Of a stretch of 24,571 nucleotides of DNA, positions 6,790-14,905 are shown piece by piece. The DNA comes from CAYZSU01 sp964480565 (GTDB lineage Bacteria > UBA10199 > 2-02-FULL-44-16 > JAAZCA01). A program made the translations under genes and the position numbers. How positions within the stretch are numbered: the stretch's first letter is position 1; the number at the start of each line of letters is the position of its first letter. Where the stretch lies: the NCBI GenBank assembly GCA_964480565.1, contig CAYZSU010000031.1, positions 1-24,571 of the forward strand, given 5' to 3'. The notes beneath the pieces are model-generated. The model made no database searches and was not told the origin of the DNA. It saw only the letters and a list, made by a program, of their open reading frames with translations.

Positions 6790-6804
6790 GGGGTTGTTGA
6801 AAAA
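6790..6804. repeat. Solo end of the dispersed repeat
   Basis: GGGGTTGTTGAAAAA, directly after the DUF58 stop codon, agrees with the terminal repeat of the dispersed element (compare 4812-4831 reverse complement and 12139-12153). Only about 15 bp are present, so chance similarity is possible. Confidence 0.35.
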
Positions 6805-6825
6805 TAAATAGGAATATATATACAG

Positions 6826-7377
6826 ATGCCTGAACTTCGCGACATTAAACCGTTAATACTCAGCGATTATCCACTATGGATGATTATTATGGTTGGCCTT
6901 TGTGCACTTTTAGTCATTGCAGGATTAACCTATTATGTATGGCATGCATTTGCGACTAAGAAAAAAAATAGCGATGACGCGCCTACTATTTCTGCATATG
7001 ATAATGCAATGAATGCATTGCGTGCATTGGCAACTGCACATACGACATTAACGGAAATTCAATTTTATGCCCAATTAAGCGACATCATTCGTAGCTATAT
7101 TCAAAATGCATATGATTATCCTGCACGTGAGCGCACCCAGGAAGAAATACAACAGGAATTTATTGATCAAACTAAAATAACTAAGTCAGTAAGTGAAATG
7201 CTAATGCAATTATTGATAGCTGCGGATCAAGTGAAATTTGCAGAATACACATGGGGAGTTGATCGGCAACAAGGGCATCTTGCATTAACAAAAAAATGCT
7301 TGATGCATTGCAAGGATGATCAAGACGCCGCGAAACAATTGGCATTGAATACAGCGACTAATAAGGAGACATTGTGA
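6826..7377 (+). CDS. Small membrane protein of the Bat operon (DUF4381-like)
   Basis: 183 residues: a short N-terminus with the pattern L-R-D-I-x-x-P (residues 3-10), one transmembrane helix (about 17-42), then a cytoplasmic helical domain (YDNAMNALRAL…FYAQLSDIIRSYI…). DUF4381-type proteins with this layout are regularly found between the DUF58 and batA genes and are assumed to be membrane partners of the VWA proteins. I assign the family from this layout and position, without a clear catalytic motif. The ribosome-binding site is weak (AGGAA, 12 nt before the ATG). The 37-nt gap upstream carries the solo repeat end. The stop codon overlaps the GTG start of the next gene, so downstream translation is coupled. 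Confidence 0.65.
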   Translation: MPELRDIKPLILSDYPLWMIIMVGLCALLVIAGLTYYVWHAFATKKKNSDDAPTISAYDNAMNALRALATAHTTLTEIQFYAQLSDIIRSYIQNAYDYPARERTQEEIQQEFIDQTKITKSVSEMLMQLLIAADQVKFAEYTWGVDRQQGHLALTKKCLMHCKDDQDAAKQLALNTATNKETL

Positions 7378-8381
7378 TTTTTGCTCATCCCTTATTTTTC
7401 TTACTTATCATTCCAGTAATTATCTATGCGATTCTAGGCAACCATGTGCCCGGTCAAATGAAATTTTCCAGCCTATTTTTATTAAAGCGCGCAATCGCAG
7501 GTATTGATAAGCAAATACATCTTAAACAATCGTATATTACAATTCTCGTTATAATTCGCTGCATTGCACTTATTTTTATTATCATTGCTTTGGCAAGACC
7601 GCAGGAAATTCGTCATGAAAAGGAAGTGGAAAAAGAAGGCATTGATATGTTTTTAATGCTCGATACGTCTGAAAGTATGCGCGCAATTGATTTTAAAATA
7701 CATGCTAATAATGTTACACGACTGGATGCAATTAAGCATGTAATCGATGATTTTATCGATCATCGTTTGGGTGATCGGATTGGTATGATTGTGTTTGGTG
7801 AGGTGGCCTTTACACAAGCGCCGTTGACTATGGATCATTTGCTACTGAAACAATTATTAGCTGAGTTGAGCATTGGCATGGCTGGCAATGCCACAGCTAT
7901 TGGCGATGCACTTGCCATTGGAATAAAGCGATTTAAGGAATTAAAATCAAAGGAGAAAGTTATTATTCTGGCAACGGATGGTCAGAATAATGCCGGAAAA
8001 TTAATTCCCCAAAAAGCCGCAGAAATTGCGAAGAAATTAAATATAAAAATATACACCATTGGTATCGGTGGTACAGGGAAAGCGCCGTTTATTGAAGATG
8101 GCCTTTTTGGTAAACGTGTTGTCTATCAATCCGTTCAATTGGATGAAAAGAGTTTGAAATCAATTGCAACACATACAGGTGGTGCGTATTTTAATGCAGC
8201 GAATTTAAACGAACTTCAAAAAGTATATGATGTCATTGATAGGTTAGAAAAAACACCTGCATTAATTACAGAATATAACGACGTAGATGAAAGATTTGAA
8301 CTATTTATTATAATCGCAATTTTATTTTTGCTAGCAGAGTTATTCTTACGTCATACATGGTTAAAGGTATTGCCTCAATGA
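7374..8381 (+). CDS. batA: BatA-like von Willebrand factor A membrane protein
   Basis: 335 residues with the BatA layout: N-terminal membrane helices at about 5-21 and 54-76, the ALARPQ turn (72-77), a VWA domain, and a C-terminal helix (about 304-326). The MIDAS metal site is intact: DTSES at 97-101, with the downstream conserved T in APLTMD and the aspartate in LATDGQN. In Bacteroides the Bat proteins were linked to oxygen tolerance; elsewhere they are envelope-stress-related. The start is a GTG that overlaps the preceding TGA (GTGA), with a strong AAGGAGA 5 nt upstream. The stop overlaps the next start (ATGA). The VWA domain probably faces the periplasm. Confidence 0.85.
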   Translation: MIFAHPLFFLLIIPVIIYAILGNHVPGQMKFSSLFLLKRAIAGIDKQIHLKQSYITILVIIRCIALIFIIIALARPQEIRHEKEVEKEGIDMFLMLDTSESMRAIDFKIHANNVTRLDAIKHVIDDFIDHRLGDRIGMIVFGEVAFTQAPLTMDHLLLKQLLAELSIGMAGNATAIGDALAIGIKRFKELKSKEKVIILATDGQNNAGKLIPQKAAEIAKKLNIKIYTIGIGGTGKAPFIEDGLFGKRVVYQSVQLDEKSLKSIATHTGGAYFNAANLNELQKVYDVIDRLEKTPALITEYNDVDERFELFIIIAILFLLAELFLRHTWLKVLPQ

Positions 8382-10303
8382 AATTTGAATCATCACTATA
8401 TATTTATGCGCTATGCATTATTCCCGTATTGGGCGGTATATTATTTTTCTTTTGGCAACGAAATGAAAGATCTCTAAGCCGGATAATGCACGAAGATGCA
8501 TTGAAAAAATTTAACACCAGTAAATCAATACACTCCAAAATTGCCGACATGTGTGTGCTAGTTAGTATTCTTTTTTGTATTTTGGCAATCGCACGACCGC
8601 AGTGGGGATTTTCATGGATGGATGTCAAACAGTACGGAACAGATATCCTTGTGATTATGGATGTATCAAAGAGCATGTGGGCACAGGATAGTAAGCCAAG
8701 TCGCTTGATTGCGGCAAAACGAAAAATAATCGATTTTATAAAACTTCTTCATGGTGACCGCATCGGCTTGATTGCATTTGCAGGCCGTGCATTTGTGCTA
8801 ACACCGCTGACTGTCGATTATGGGGCCTTGCACTTATTTTTAGATCAATTGGATAGCAATTTAGTGCCTGTGCCAGGGTCTGCAATTGCGGAATCATTGG
8901 AGCTTGCGATTAAATCATTAACCAAATCCAAATCATCTTCGAAAAATATTATATTGTTAAGCGATGGTGAGGATCTTGCCGGAGGAATTGACGATCAACT
9001 GGCACAGGCAAAGGCACATGATGTGACGATCAATGTAATTGCTTTTGGTTCAACAGATGGCGCACCAATTCCTGATCTCAATGGTGGATTTATTAAAGAT
9101 GATTATGGTAATGTTGTGATTACGAAACGCCAAGATAATGTATTGGCTAAAATTGCGGACAAAACAAATGGATTGTTTCAAATTGCCAGCTTATCAGATA
9201 GTGATATTAGTCGCATATATGATCGAATGCTAGGCACTGTTTCTATGGATGAACTCAAAAGTGGTAAACAAAAACGCTATAATGAACAGTATCAATGGGT
9301 ATTATTACTTGCATTGATATTGCTATTCATTGAAATGGGAGTGCGTTCCAAACGAAAAAGAATAAACTTTAAAAAAGTATTTAAGAGGTATCGACGTATT
9401 TTATTTATAATCATTATGCCTATTCTTTTTACATCAACGATTGCATCCGCAACTATTTTTCAGGTCAAGCAAGCGGAAAAATTATATAATCAAAAAAAAT
9501 ATAATTTGGCACTGGAATTATTTTTATCCGAATATAGTACGAATAGAAATAATCATAAATTAATTTATAATATTGGTAATTGCTATTATCAATTGGGCCA
9601 GTTTAATGAAGCTAGTCAGTATTATTCGAAATTATGTGAGATGCAGTCCCATCTATGCCAGGAATCATTATATAATGACGGCAATGCACATGCAAAACAG
9701 GGTGATTATGAAAATGCAATTGATCGATATGAACGCACATTAGCATTAAATTCCACAGATAATGATGCTCAGCATAATTTAGGTGTCGTCAAACAATTGC
9801 TAGCACAGAAAAAAGAACAACAAGACGAACAAAACTCTGACTCAGACGATGACAGCCAACAGTCTAAATCAAATTCAAATGATTCAACAAACAATGCTCA
9901 AAAAAAACAAAATGATGATTCGGAAGAACAATCCAAATCAGACGAATCCAATGCCAATCAAAATCAAGATGATCAGGCTTCGTCCGATGACAACAATCAA
10001 TCTGAACCTGATGAAAATAATGCATCTTCACAGCAGGAATCTACTGGCAATGAGAATAAGGATGTGCAGGAAAATCAAACATCACCCTCATCAGATGATA
10101 TGAATACGGATGAAACTCAGTCACTGTCAGATGAAAAAGATGATCAGGGACAGGATAATCAAAACCAGCAGGCGTCTCAAGTTATTAGTATCAGTGATGA
10201 TGAGGCAGAAAAATGGTTGTCGCGCATTGAAGAAGGAAAACGACAGTTTTTTCCAAAGGGATTGCAGAGTCAGGGAAAACATAAAAGTAAGGGGACGTGG
10301 TAG
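8378..10303 (+). CDS. batB: BatB-BatC fusion: VWA domain, TPR repeats and acidic tail
   Basis: About 641 residues. Order: membrane helices (about 8-26 and 55-72), VWA domain with MIDAS DVSKS (95-99), a transmembrane helix (about 305-323), a second hydrophobic segment ending in an ASA-like site (about 340-360), three or so TPR units (about 362-470), a very acidic Asp/Ser/Asn/Gln-rich tract (about 478-597), and a conserved-looking end around EKWLSRIEEGKRQF. Separate BatB (VWA) and BatC (TPR) are fused here, as in many proteobacteria. The second hydrophobic segment looks like the former signal peptide of BatC. The start is the ATG at 8378 overlapping the batA stop. A longer reading from 8357 would lie inside batA and is less likely. 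The low-complexity tail is probably disordered. Confidence 0.85.
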   Translation: MKFESSLYIYALCIIPVLGGILFFFWQRNERSLSRIMHEDALKKFNTSKSIHSKIADMCVLVSILFCILAIARPQWGFSWMDVKQYGTDILVIMDVSKSMWAQDSKPSRLIAAKRKIIDFIKLLHGDRIGLIAFAGRAFVLTPLTVDYGALHLFLDQLDSNLVPVPGSAIAESLELAIKSLTKSKSSSKNIILLSDGEDLAGGIDDQLAQAKAHDVTINVIAFGSTDGAPIPDLNGGFIKDDYGNVVITKRQDNVLAKIADKTNGLFQIASLSDSDISRIYDRMLGTVSMDELKSGKQKRYNEQYQWVLLLALILLFIEMGVRSKRKRINFKKVFKRYRRILFIIIMPILFTSTIASATIFQVKQAEKLYNQKKYNLALELFLSEYSTNRNNHKLIYNIGNCYYQLGQFNEASQYYSKLCEMQSHLCQESLYNDGNAHAKQGDYENAIDRYERTLALNSTDNDAQHNLGVVKQLLAQKKEQQDEQNSDSDDDSQQSKSNSNDSTNNAQKKQNDDSEEQSKSDESNANQNQDDQASSDDNNQSEPDENNASSQQESTGNENKDVQENQTSPSSDDMNTDETQSLSDEKDDQGQDNQNQQASQVISISDDEAEKWLSRIEEGKRQFFPKGLQSQGKHKSKGTW

Positions 10304-12055
10304 ATGATCGATCGTATGAAGAAGATCTCATGGTATGGGCTGATCATGGCAATAATCGCAATGCCGATTATATGTATTGGAAATGTAACCCTAACAGTGG
10401 ATCAAACATATATTGTGATAGGAAATGGCATTCATGCGCAATTGGAGGTAAGCGGAGATAGCCCCGATTATAGGCCCGATGTTCAAACATCCAATAATGC
10501 GACAGTATTATTTCGAGGTCAGCAATCAAAGATGCAAATCATAAATGGTGATTTTAATCGATCGACAGTGTATACGTATCAGATACAACCCGTGCAGCAA
10601 GGACATGATGTGATTGGGCCTGTAAAAGTAATAATTGATGGCAAAGAAGTGCAAAGCAATACAATAAATATTGTGGTCGGGCAAGCTGATAAAAATAAGC
10701 CATCCAATCAGTACGCATTTTTAGAAGCCACGATTAGTAATACAAGCCCTTATTTACATGAACAAATTATATATCAATTGAAATTCTATTATCGTGTCGA
10801 TGTGATGGGTAGTGAGTTATCTCAGCCTGAGTTCAAGGGGTTTTGGAAAGAGTCATTGGGTGATCCCAAACAATATCAAGTTATACGCAATGGACAGCGT
10901 TGGAATGTATCTGAGATTAATTGGGCATTATTTCCAAATCAGGTAGGTGCTAACCGTATTGAAAAATTGCAGTTAAATGCCAGTCTTCGTTTGCCAAGTA
11001 AATCGCGTCGACAAAAACGAATGCAATCATTATTCAATGATAGTTTTTTTTCTAATATGAATGATGTGACATCCAAGGTGTTTTTTGCAGATGCAATAGA
11101 CATTACTGTAAAGGAATTGCCTGAAAATGATCAGCCTGAACACTTTTCTGGACTTGTTGGACAAATAGAATTGACACATGTCGTCGATGATTCAGAGGTG
11201 AATGAAAGTGGTATAGTAAGTGTATCTACTGCTATTTCAGGAATTGGAAACCTAATGGATTTGATGGATATTACTTTTTCTGAAATAGAAGGTGCTAAAG
11301 TTTATGCGGATAAACCAACCCTAGAGCAAAAAATATCAGAAAAGGGATTATGGAGTAAAAAAACATTTAAAAAGGCAATTGTCCTAAGTCGAGCCGGAGA
11401 AATAATAATTCCATCTATTACATTGAATTACTTTGATCCAAAAATAGCACAATATGTGGAAAAAAATACACTCACACGGGTTGTAAAGCGAACTGCAGTG
11501 CTAGATTCGGACAAACACGTGGCGCAGACTATACTAAAAAAACAACAGGCATATGTTCAAGATATCATGCCAATGATGCAAAATTCTGATTATTTAATTC
11601 CATTTAAAATACATCGAACAACGACAATCATTTATTGTGTAGTAATTATCGCATGTTTTTTCAGTATGGGAATATGTATTGTAAGTCGGTATCGGCGCAA
11701 ACATTCTCCAGATGCAGTAATAATGAAAAAACGCCATGCCTATAAATCAGCCATGAGATCCATAAAAAAATCGTCACCCATGCAAGACATGACATATGTA
11801 AAAGAAATTGCCATGATCATGCAAATCTATTTATCGGATCGATTAAACCATTCATCCATAGCAATTAGCAGTGATGATATTGAAAATATTCTCGCAAATA
11901 GCTCTGTTTCTGATGAACTTCAGTTAAAATTAAAGTCATGGTTTTTATGGATTGAAAAAATTATTTATGGTGGGCAGGTGGATAGTGATGTGCATAAAAT
12001 TATGAATGAAATGCAGAGATTACTAAGTCAATTGGATAAGGAAATCAGCGTATGA
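10304..12055 (+). CDS. batD: BatD-like oxygen-tolerance family protein
   Basis: 583 residues: a signal peptide (about 5-26, MKKISWYGLIMAIIAMP…), a large beta-rich extracytoplasmic region starting VTLTVDQTYIVIGN, with YLHEQIIYQLKFYYRVDV (about 150) typical of BatD, one transmembrane helix (about 440-460), and a cytoplasmic C-terminal helical part. The family is known as aerotolerance protein BatD; its biochemical role is unclear. The ATG at 10304 abuts the preceding stop and has AAGGGG 9 nt upstream. A second ATG at 10316 would also give a workable signal peptide. The 3' end overlaps batE (ATGA). Sequence similarity in this family is low, so assignment rests mainly on topology, a few motifs and position. 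Confidence 0.8.
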   Translation: MIDRMKKISWYGLIMAIIAMPIICIGNVTLTVDQTYIVIGNGIHAQLEVSGDSPDYRPDVQTSNNATVLFRGQQSKMQIINGDFNRSTVYTYQIQPVQQGHDVIGPVKVIIDGKEVQSNTINIVVGQADKNKPSNQYAFLEATISNTSPYLHEQIIYQLKFYYRVDVMGSELSQPEFKGFWKESLGDPKQYQVIRNGQRWNVSEINWALFPNQVGANRIEKLQLNASLRLPSKSRRQKRMQSLFNDSFFSNMNDVTSKVFFADAIDITVKELPENDQPEHFSGLVGQIELTHVVDDSEVNESGIVSVSTAISGIGNLMDLMDITFSEIEGAKVYADKPTLEQKISEKGLWSKKTFKKAIVLSRAGEIIIPSITLNYFDPKIAQYVEKNTLTRVVKRTAVLDSDKHVAQTILKKQQAYVQDIMPMMQNSDYLIPFKIHRTTTIIYCVVIIACFFSMGICIVSRYRRKHSPDAVIMKKRHAYKSAMRSIKKSSPMQDMTYVKEIAMIMQIYLSDRLNHSSIAISSDDIENILANSSVSDELQLKLKSWFLWIEKIIYGGQVDSDVHKIMNEMQRLLSQLDKEISV

Positions 12056-12915
12056 GAATACGATTAATTCAGTCATATACTTATATAATAGATCTATTGA
12101 GGCAGAGGTGGTTTGCTGGACAACACCGAAAATGGGCGTTTTTCAATAACCCCATCATCGCAATAATAGTGATAGGCCTATGCCTTAGCGCCTGCGATCA
12201 AGTTGCATCCGATCATAAGACATTGTTTGATCACGCCAATGTATTATATGCGAATACACAATATGATAAAGCAAGCGACTTATATCAAGATCTCATAAAT
12301 CAGTTGCCAGATAATGGCTATATATGGGCCAATTATGGGCGTATATTATATAAACAACAGCAACTGGAATCTGCGCTCTATGCCATGATCCAAGCCAATC
12401 ATTTGTTACCGCGAAATCCAGACATTCATGCGGATATTGAATTGATACAGAAGAAATTATCGATATCTGAAATTTCAGTGAGTTTGCCATGGCTGAGATC
12501 AATTGCATTATGGATGCAATCCAATATGTTTTTTTATGAATTGGTCTTTATAAGTATTGTGTTATTTGCAATAGCATCCGTGCTTATTTCAATACGGTTG
12601 TTGCGATATATTCCATTTCTTAATGTAGTAATTCCTGTCATTGCCATGAGTGTGATTGTTTTTATAAGTGCATGCATGATTTATTATATCTATGATCAGC
12701 CGATCGGAATTGCATTATCCAATAACATTGAACTCAAGCAAACGCCATCACATGAAGGAAAAATCATCCATGTACTTGCACATGGGACACGCTGTTTTAT
12801 TTTATCCCGAGTAGATGATTGGGCATATGTGCAAAGCATTAGCAATCAAATGGGATGGGTAAACTATGCGGATGTGGTTCCAAGTATGTTGACGTTTGAC
12901 TCGATGACCGATTAA
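12052..12915 (+). CDS. batE: BatE-like TPR and SH3 lipoprotein with a repeat-derived N-region
   Basis: 287 residues. After a hydrophobic core (IIAIIVIGLCLSAC) the lipobox LSAC gives a lipidation site at Cys48. A TPR region (about 55-125), two membrane helices (about 158-182 and 190-216) and an SH3b-like domain ending MGWVNYADV (about 222-280) follow. This is the BatE layout. The ATG at 12052 overlaps the batD stop and has AAGGAA 8 nt upstream, so it is the best start. It leaves an unusually long n-region of about 34 residues. Residues 20-34 (WFAGQHRKWAFFNNP) are encoded by a partial copy of the dispersed repeat, so the element appears to lie in frame just before the signal core. The stop shares bases with the convergent gene's stop. 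Confidence 0.8.
   Translation: MRIRLIQSYTYIIDLLRQRWFAGQHRKWAFFNNPIIAIIVIGLCLSACDQVASDHKTLFDHANVLYANTQYDKASDLYQDLINQLPDNGYIWANYGRILYKQQQLESALYAMIQANHLLPRNPDIHADIELIQKKLSISEISVSLPWLRSIALWMQSNMFFYELVFISIVLFAIASVLISIRLLRYIPFLNVVIPVIAMSVIVFISACMIYYIYDQPIGIALSNNIELKQTPSHEGKIIHVLAHGTRCFILSRVDDWAYVQSISNQMGWVNYADVVPSMLTFDSMTD
12112..12153 (+). repeat. Partial dispersed repeat inside batE (copy 3)
   Basis: About 42 bp match the distal third of copy 2 (shared AAAACACCGAAAATGGGCG-like core) and end in the terminal repeat GTTTTTCAATAACCCC. It is read in the same frame as in the other copies (SG/AG-K/Q-H-R-K-WAFF). The left two thirds of the element are missing. Confidence 0.65.
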
Positions 12916-14633
12916 TATGTTGTAGCATGTTTGCGAGGTAATGCGGTGATATCATAGTGCATCTGAGTAAGCGTTTTGTCAGAAATACTCCCTAAATGCC
13001 CTAGCTTTGCTGCAACATAGCAGCCTAATATCATCTGATATAGTTGCACATCCTGCTCATAGTTTCCTACACCGAACATCTGCCGTAATATACTTGTAAT
13101 TTTTTCAGGATGATTGCGAATGGTAAAAACTGTCAGGTATTTTTTAATTGATTCAATAATTTTATCTTTCTGTTCATTAGTTGAATGAGCATACATTTTT
13201 CTTGAAAGTTCTAAACCCTTAATTACATTTTTTTGAAATACTGAGCCCAATTTTGCATATAAAAAATCAAATAACTCATGGTCGTTTTTTTCAATTGTGG
13301 AGTCTGTGAATAGGTGCAAACTAATGTCTGATAGACATACGTGCAATCGTGTTGCAATGTTAAATTGGCTATTTAGTGTTGCCATTCGTAATCGTTGTAA
13401 AAATGGAGATAGTTCATGATAATGTAATGATGACACAATTTCAGGAAATTGGTTGAGAAAAAAATCAATATGATTATCATTTGGAAGGATTTGCTTACGT
13501 TGCGATTCTGTTAAAAATGGTGCAATGTGGTTAAATACATTGCTTGCTTCTTGGCTGAATTGCTTGTTTTTACCCAATAAAAATGCATGTTGTAAAATTT
13601 TAATGACTCTCTCTTTGTCTTCAGTGGATAAGAATGTAAAAAACATTCCTCCGCCTCGTAATAGAAAATCTATTAGCATTGAGTCATCATCAAAATTAAT
13701 AGGTGTTTGATTTTCTGATAGATATTGAATTATCTGCTGTTTTAGAGATGAGTCAATATGTCTATGATAGATTATTTTATTAATAGCCTTCATAATATTG
13801 CTGGATATACGGGGTTTTACTGATAAGGCACTTGTTTTCATACTGGCAATTACAAAATGAATTAATTTATCTGAGTATTGATTGATAAAAAAATTAAACG
13901 TTTCACTTGTATTATCACAGTTATCAATTATTTGATGCGTTAAAATCGCAATTGCATTTCCTTGATTTATAGGCTCAACCAAGCTGATTAATAATTCATC
14001 AGTAGGGTTTTTATCCAATAAAAATAATTCATAAGTTTGCATGCATTGGCGTATTTTTGCTTTAGCATCTAGTGATACATGTGCATATGCATTGGCATAT
14101 AGAAAATGAATTAATGGGTTACTATTAGTGGATTTGCTTAGCATATAACCAGTGATATTTTGCCAAACTGTAGGTGAAATATGGTCTGTAGGAATATAGT
14201 CAATGGCATGATGCAATGCGATTTTTTGATCTGCAAGCAATTTTAAACATAAGAATTGTTCATTTTCTGTTTGTGCAGCAGATAGTAATGTTCCATAGGC
14301 ATGAGGCGCATCATCTGACCATGGAAGTGCGGGCAGATTATTTAGCAGGGTCAAGTAGAATTCTCTTTTTTCTGAAGTACTATTTTCTAGAGCTGCCAAG
14401 CCAGTATAGGAAAGCGTGGACCCTGCAAATCGTGTTAAGTGATTAATGCTATATGTACGGCTAGTGAATCCAATTTGCCCCTTTGTTAAGATTTGTTTTG
14501 AACCAAGCCTATATTGAAATCTTTGTATGGATGAAGGTAAGTCCTTAAGATGAACTGGAGGTGGTGAAATCACATGAGGTCTAAAGGATAGAGGTAGTCT
14601 TATTGGTATTGATCGTGAAATATTGCCTAGCAT
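12912..14633 (-). CDS. Uncharacterised helical protein (about 573 aa)
   Basis: I do not recognise this protein. It is predicted soluble, without a signal peptide, membrane helix or known catalytic motif. After a basic, Pro-rich N-terminus (RSIPIRLPLSFRPHVISPPP) it is almost wholly helical, with Leu/Ile-rich stretches suggestive of an irregular alpha-solenoid. The ATG at 14631-14633 is preferred because AAAGAGA lies 5 nt upstream. The ATG at 14646-14648 would add MKETF and lacks a site. The gene runs toward the Bat operon, and its stop (12912-14) overlaps the batE stop (12913-15), so there is no room for a terminator between them. The open frame is long and the codon use resembles its neighbours, so it is likely a genuine gene. 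It could be a lineage-specific scaffold. Confidence 0.65.
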   Translation of the reverse strand: MLGNISRSIPIRLPLSFRPHVISPPPVHLKDLPSSIQRFQYRLGSKQILTKGQIGFTSRTYSINHLTRFAGSTLSYTGLAALENSTSEKREFYLTLLNNLPALPWSDDAPHAYGTLLSAAQTENEQFLCLKLLADQKIALHHAIDYIPTDHISPTVWQNITGYMLSKSTNSNPLIHFLYANAYAHVSLDAKAKIRQCMQTYELFLLDKNPTDELLISLVEPINQGNAIAILTHQIIDNCDNTSETFNFFINQYSDKLIHFVIASMKTSALSVKPRISSNIMKAINKIIYHRHIDSSLKQQIIQYLSENQTPINFDDDSMLIDFLLRGGGMFFTFLSTEDKERVIKILQHAFLLGKNKQFSQEASNVFNHIAPFLTESQRKQILPNDNHIDFFLNQFPEIVSSLHYHELSPFLQRLRMATLNSQFNIATRLHVCLSDISLHLFTDSTIEKNDHELFDFLYAKLGSVFQKNVIKGLELSRKMYAHSTNEQKDKIIESIKKYLTVFTIRNHPEKITSILRQMFGVGNYEQDVQLYQMILGCYVAAKLGHLGSISDKTLTQMHYDITALPRKHATTY

Positions 14634-14821
14634 GAATGTCTCTTTCATTGATGTTGATATATGAGCTTGTTACCTTATCGGCAATTGATTGAATTAGTTG
14701 CTATGTTTTTTTATCGATTTTTATATTTTGAACCCGCTGATGTTGAATTGTCAATGATTTCCCTATAATTTCATATATTATTAAAAAATTAGGTGTTTTT
14801 TGGTTATTTAATTTTGTTTAC

Positions 14822-14850
14822 TTGAAAAAAAGCCTGATATTCGTTACTTT
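14822..14850 (+). promoter_or_regulatory. Possible sigma-70-type promoter for rel
   Basis: TTGAAA (14822-14827), 17 bp, TACTTT (14845-14850), about 55 bp before the rel start. The 270-bp divergent spacer (14634-14905) is otherwise AT-rich. It holds a TTGACA on the minus strand (14749-14754) that could serve the divergent gene, but with no well-placed -10 box. Confidence 0.4.
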
Positions 14851-14905
14851 CCATAACACAGTTGTATGCTGTGTATTAAGTATCAATTCCAACTAAAGAG
14901 ACCCC

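Noticed and set aside
8357..8377. Upstream start for the BatB-C fusion (MVKGIAS…)
   Set aside because: It lies inside batA; the ATG at 8378 overlapping the batA stop gives normal coupling and a normal N-terminus.
9849..10307. Met/Asn-rich frames inside the acidic region of batB
   Set aside because: They are frame-shifted readings of low-complexity GAT/AAT/CAA-rich DNA.
14720..14754. Promoter for the unknown minus-strand gene (TTGACA with TATAAA)
   Set aside because: The two boxes are 23 bp apart, too far for a standard sigma-70 promoter.
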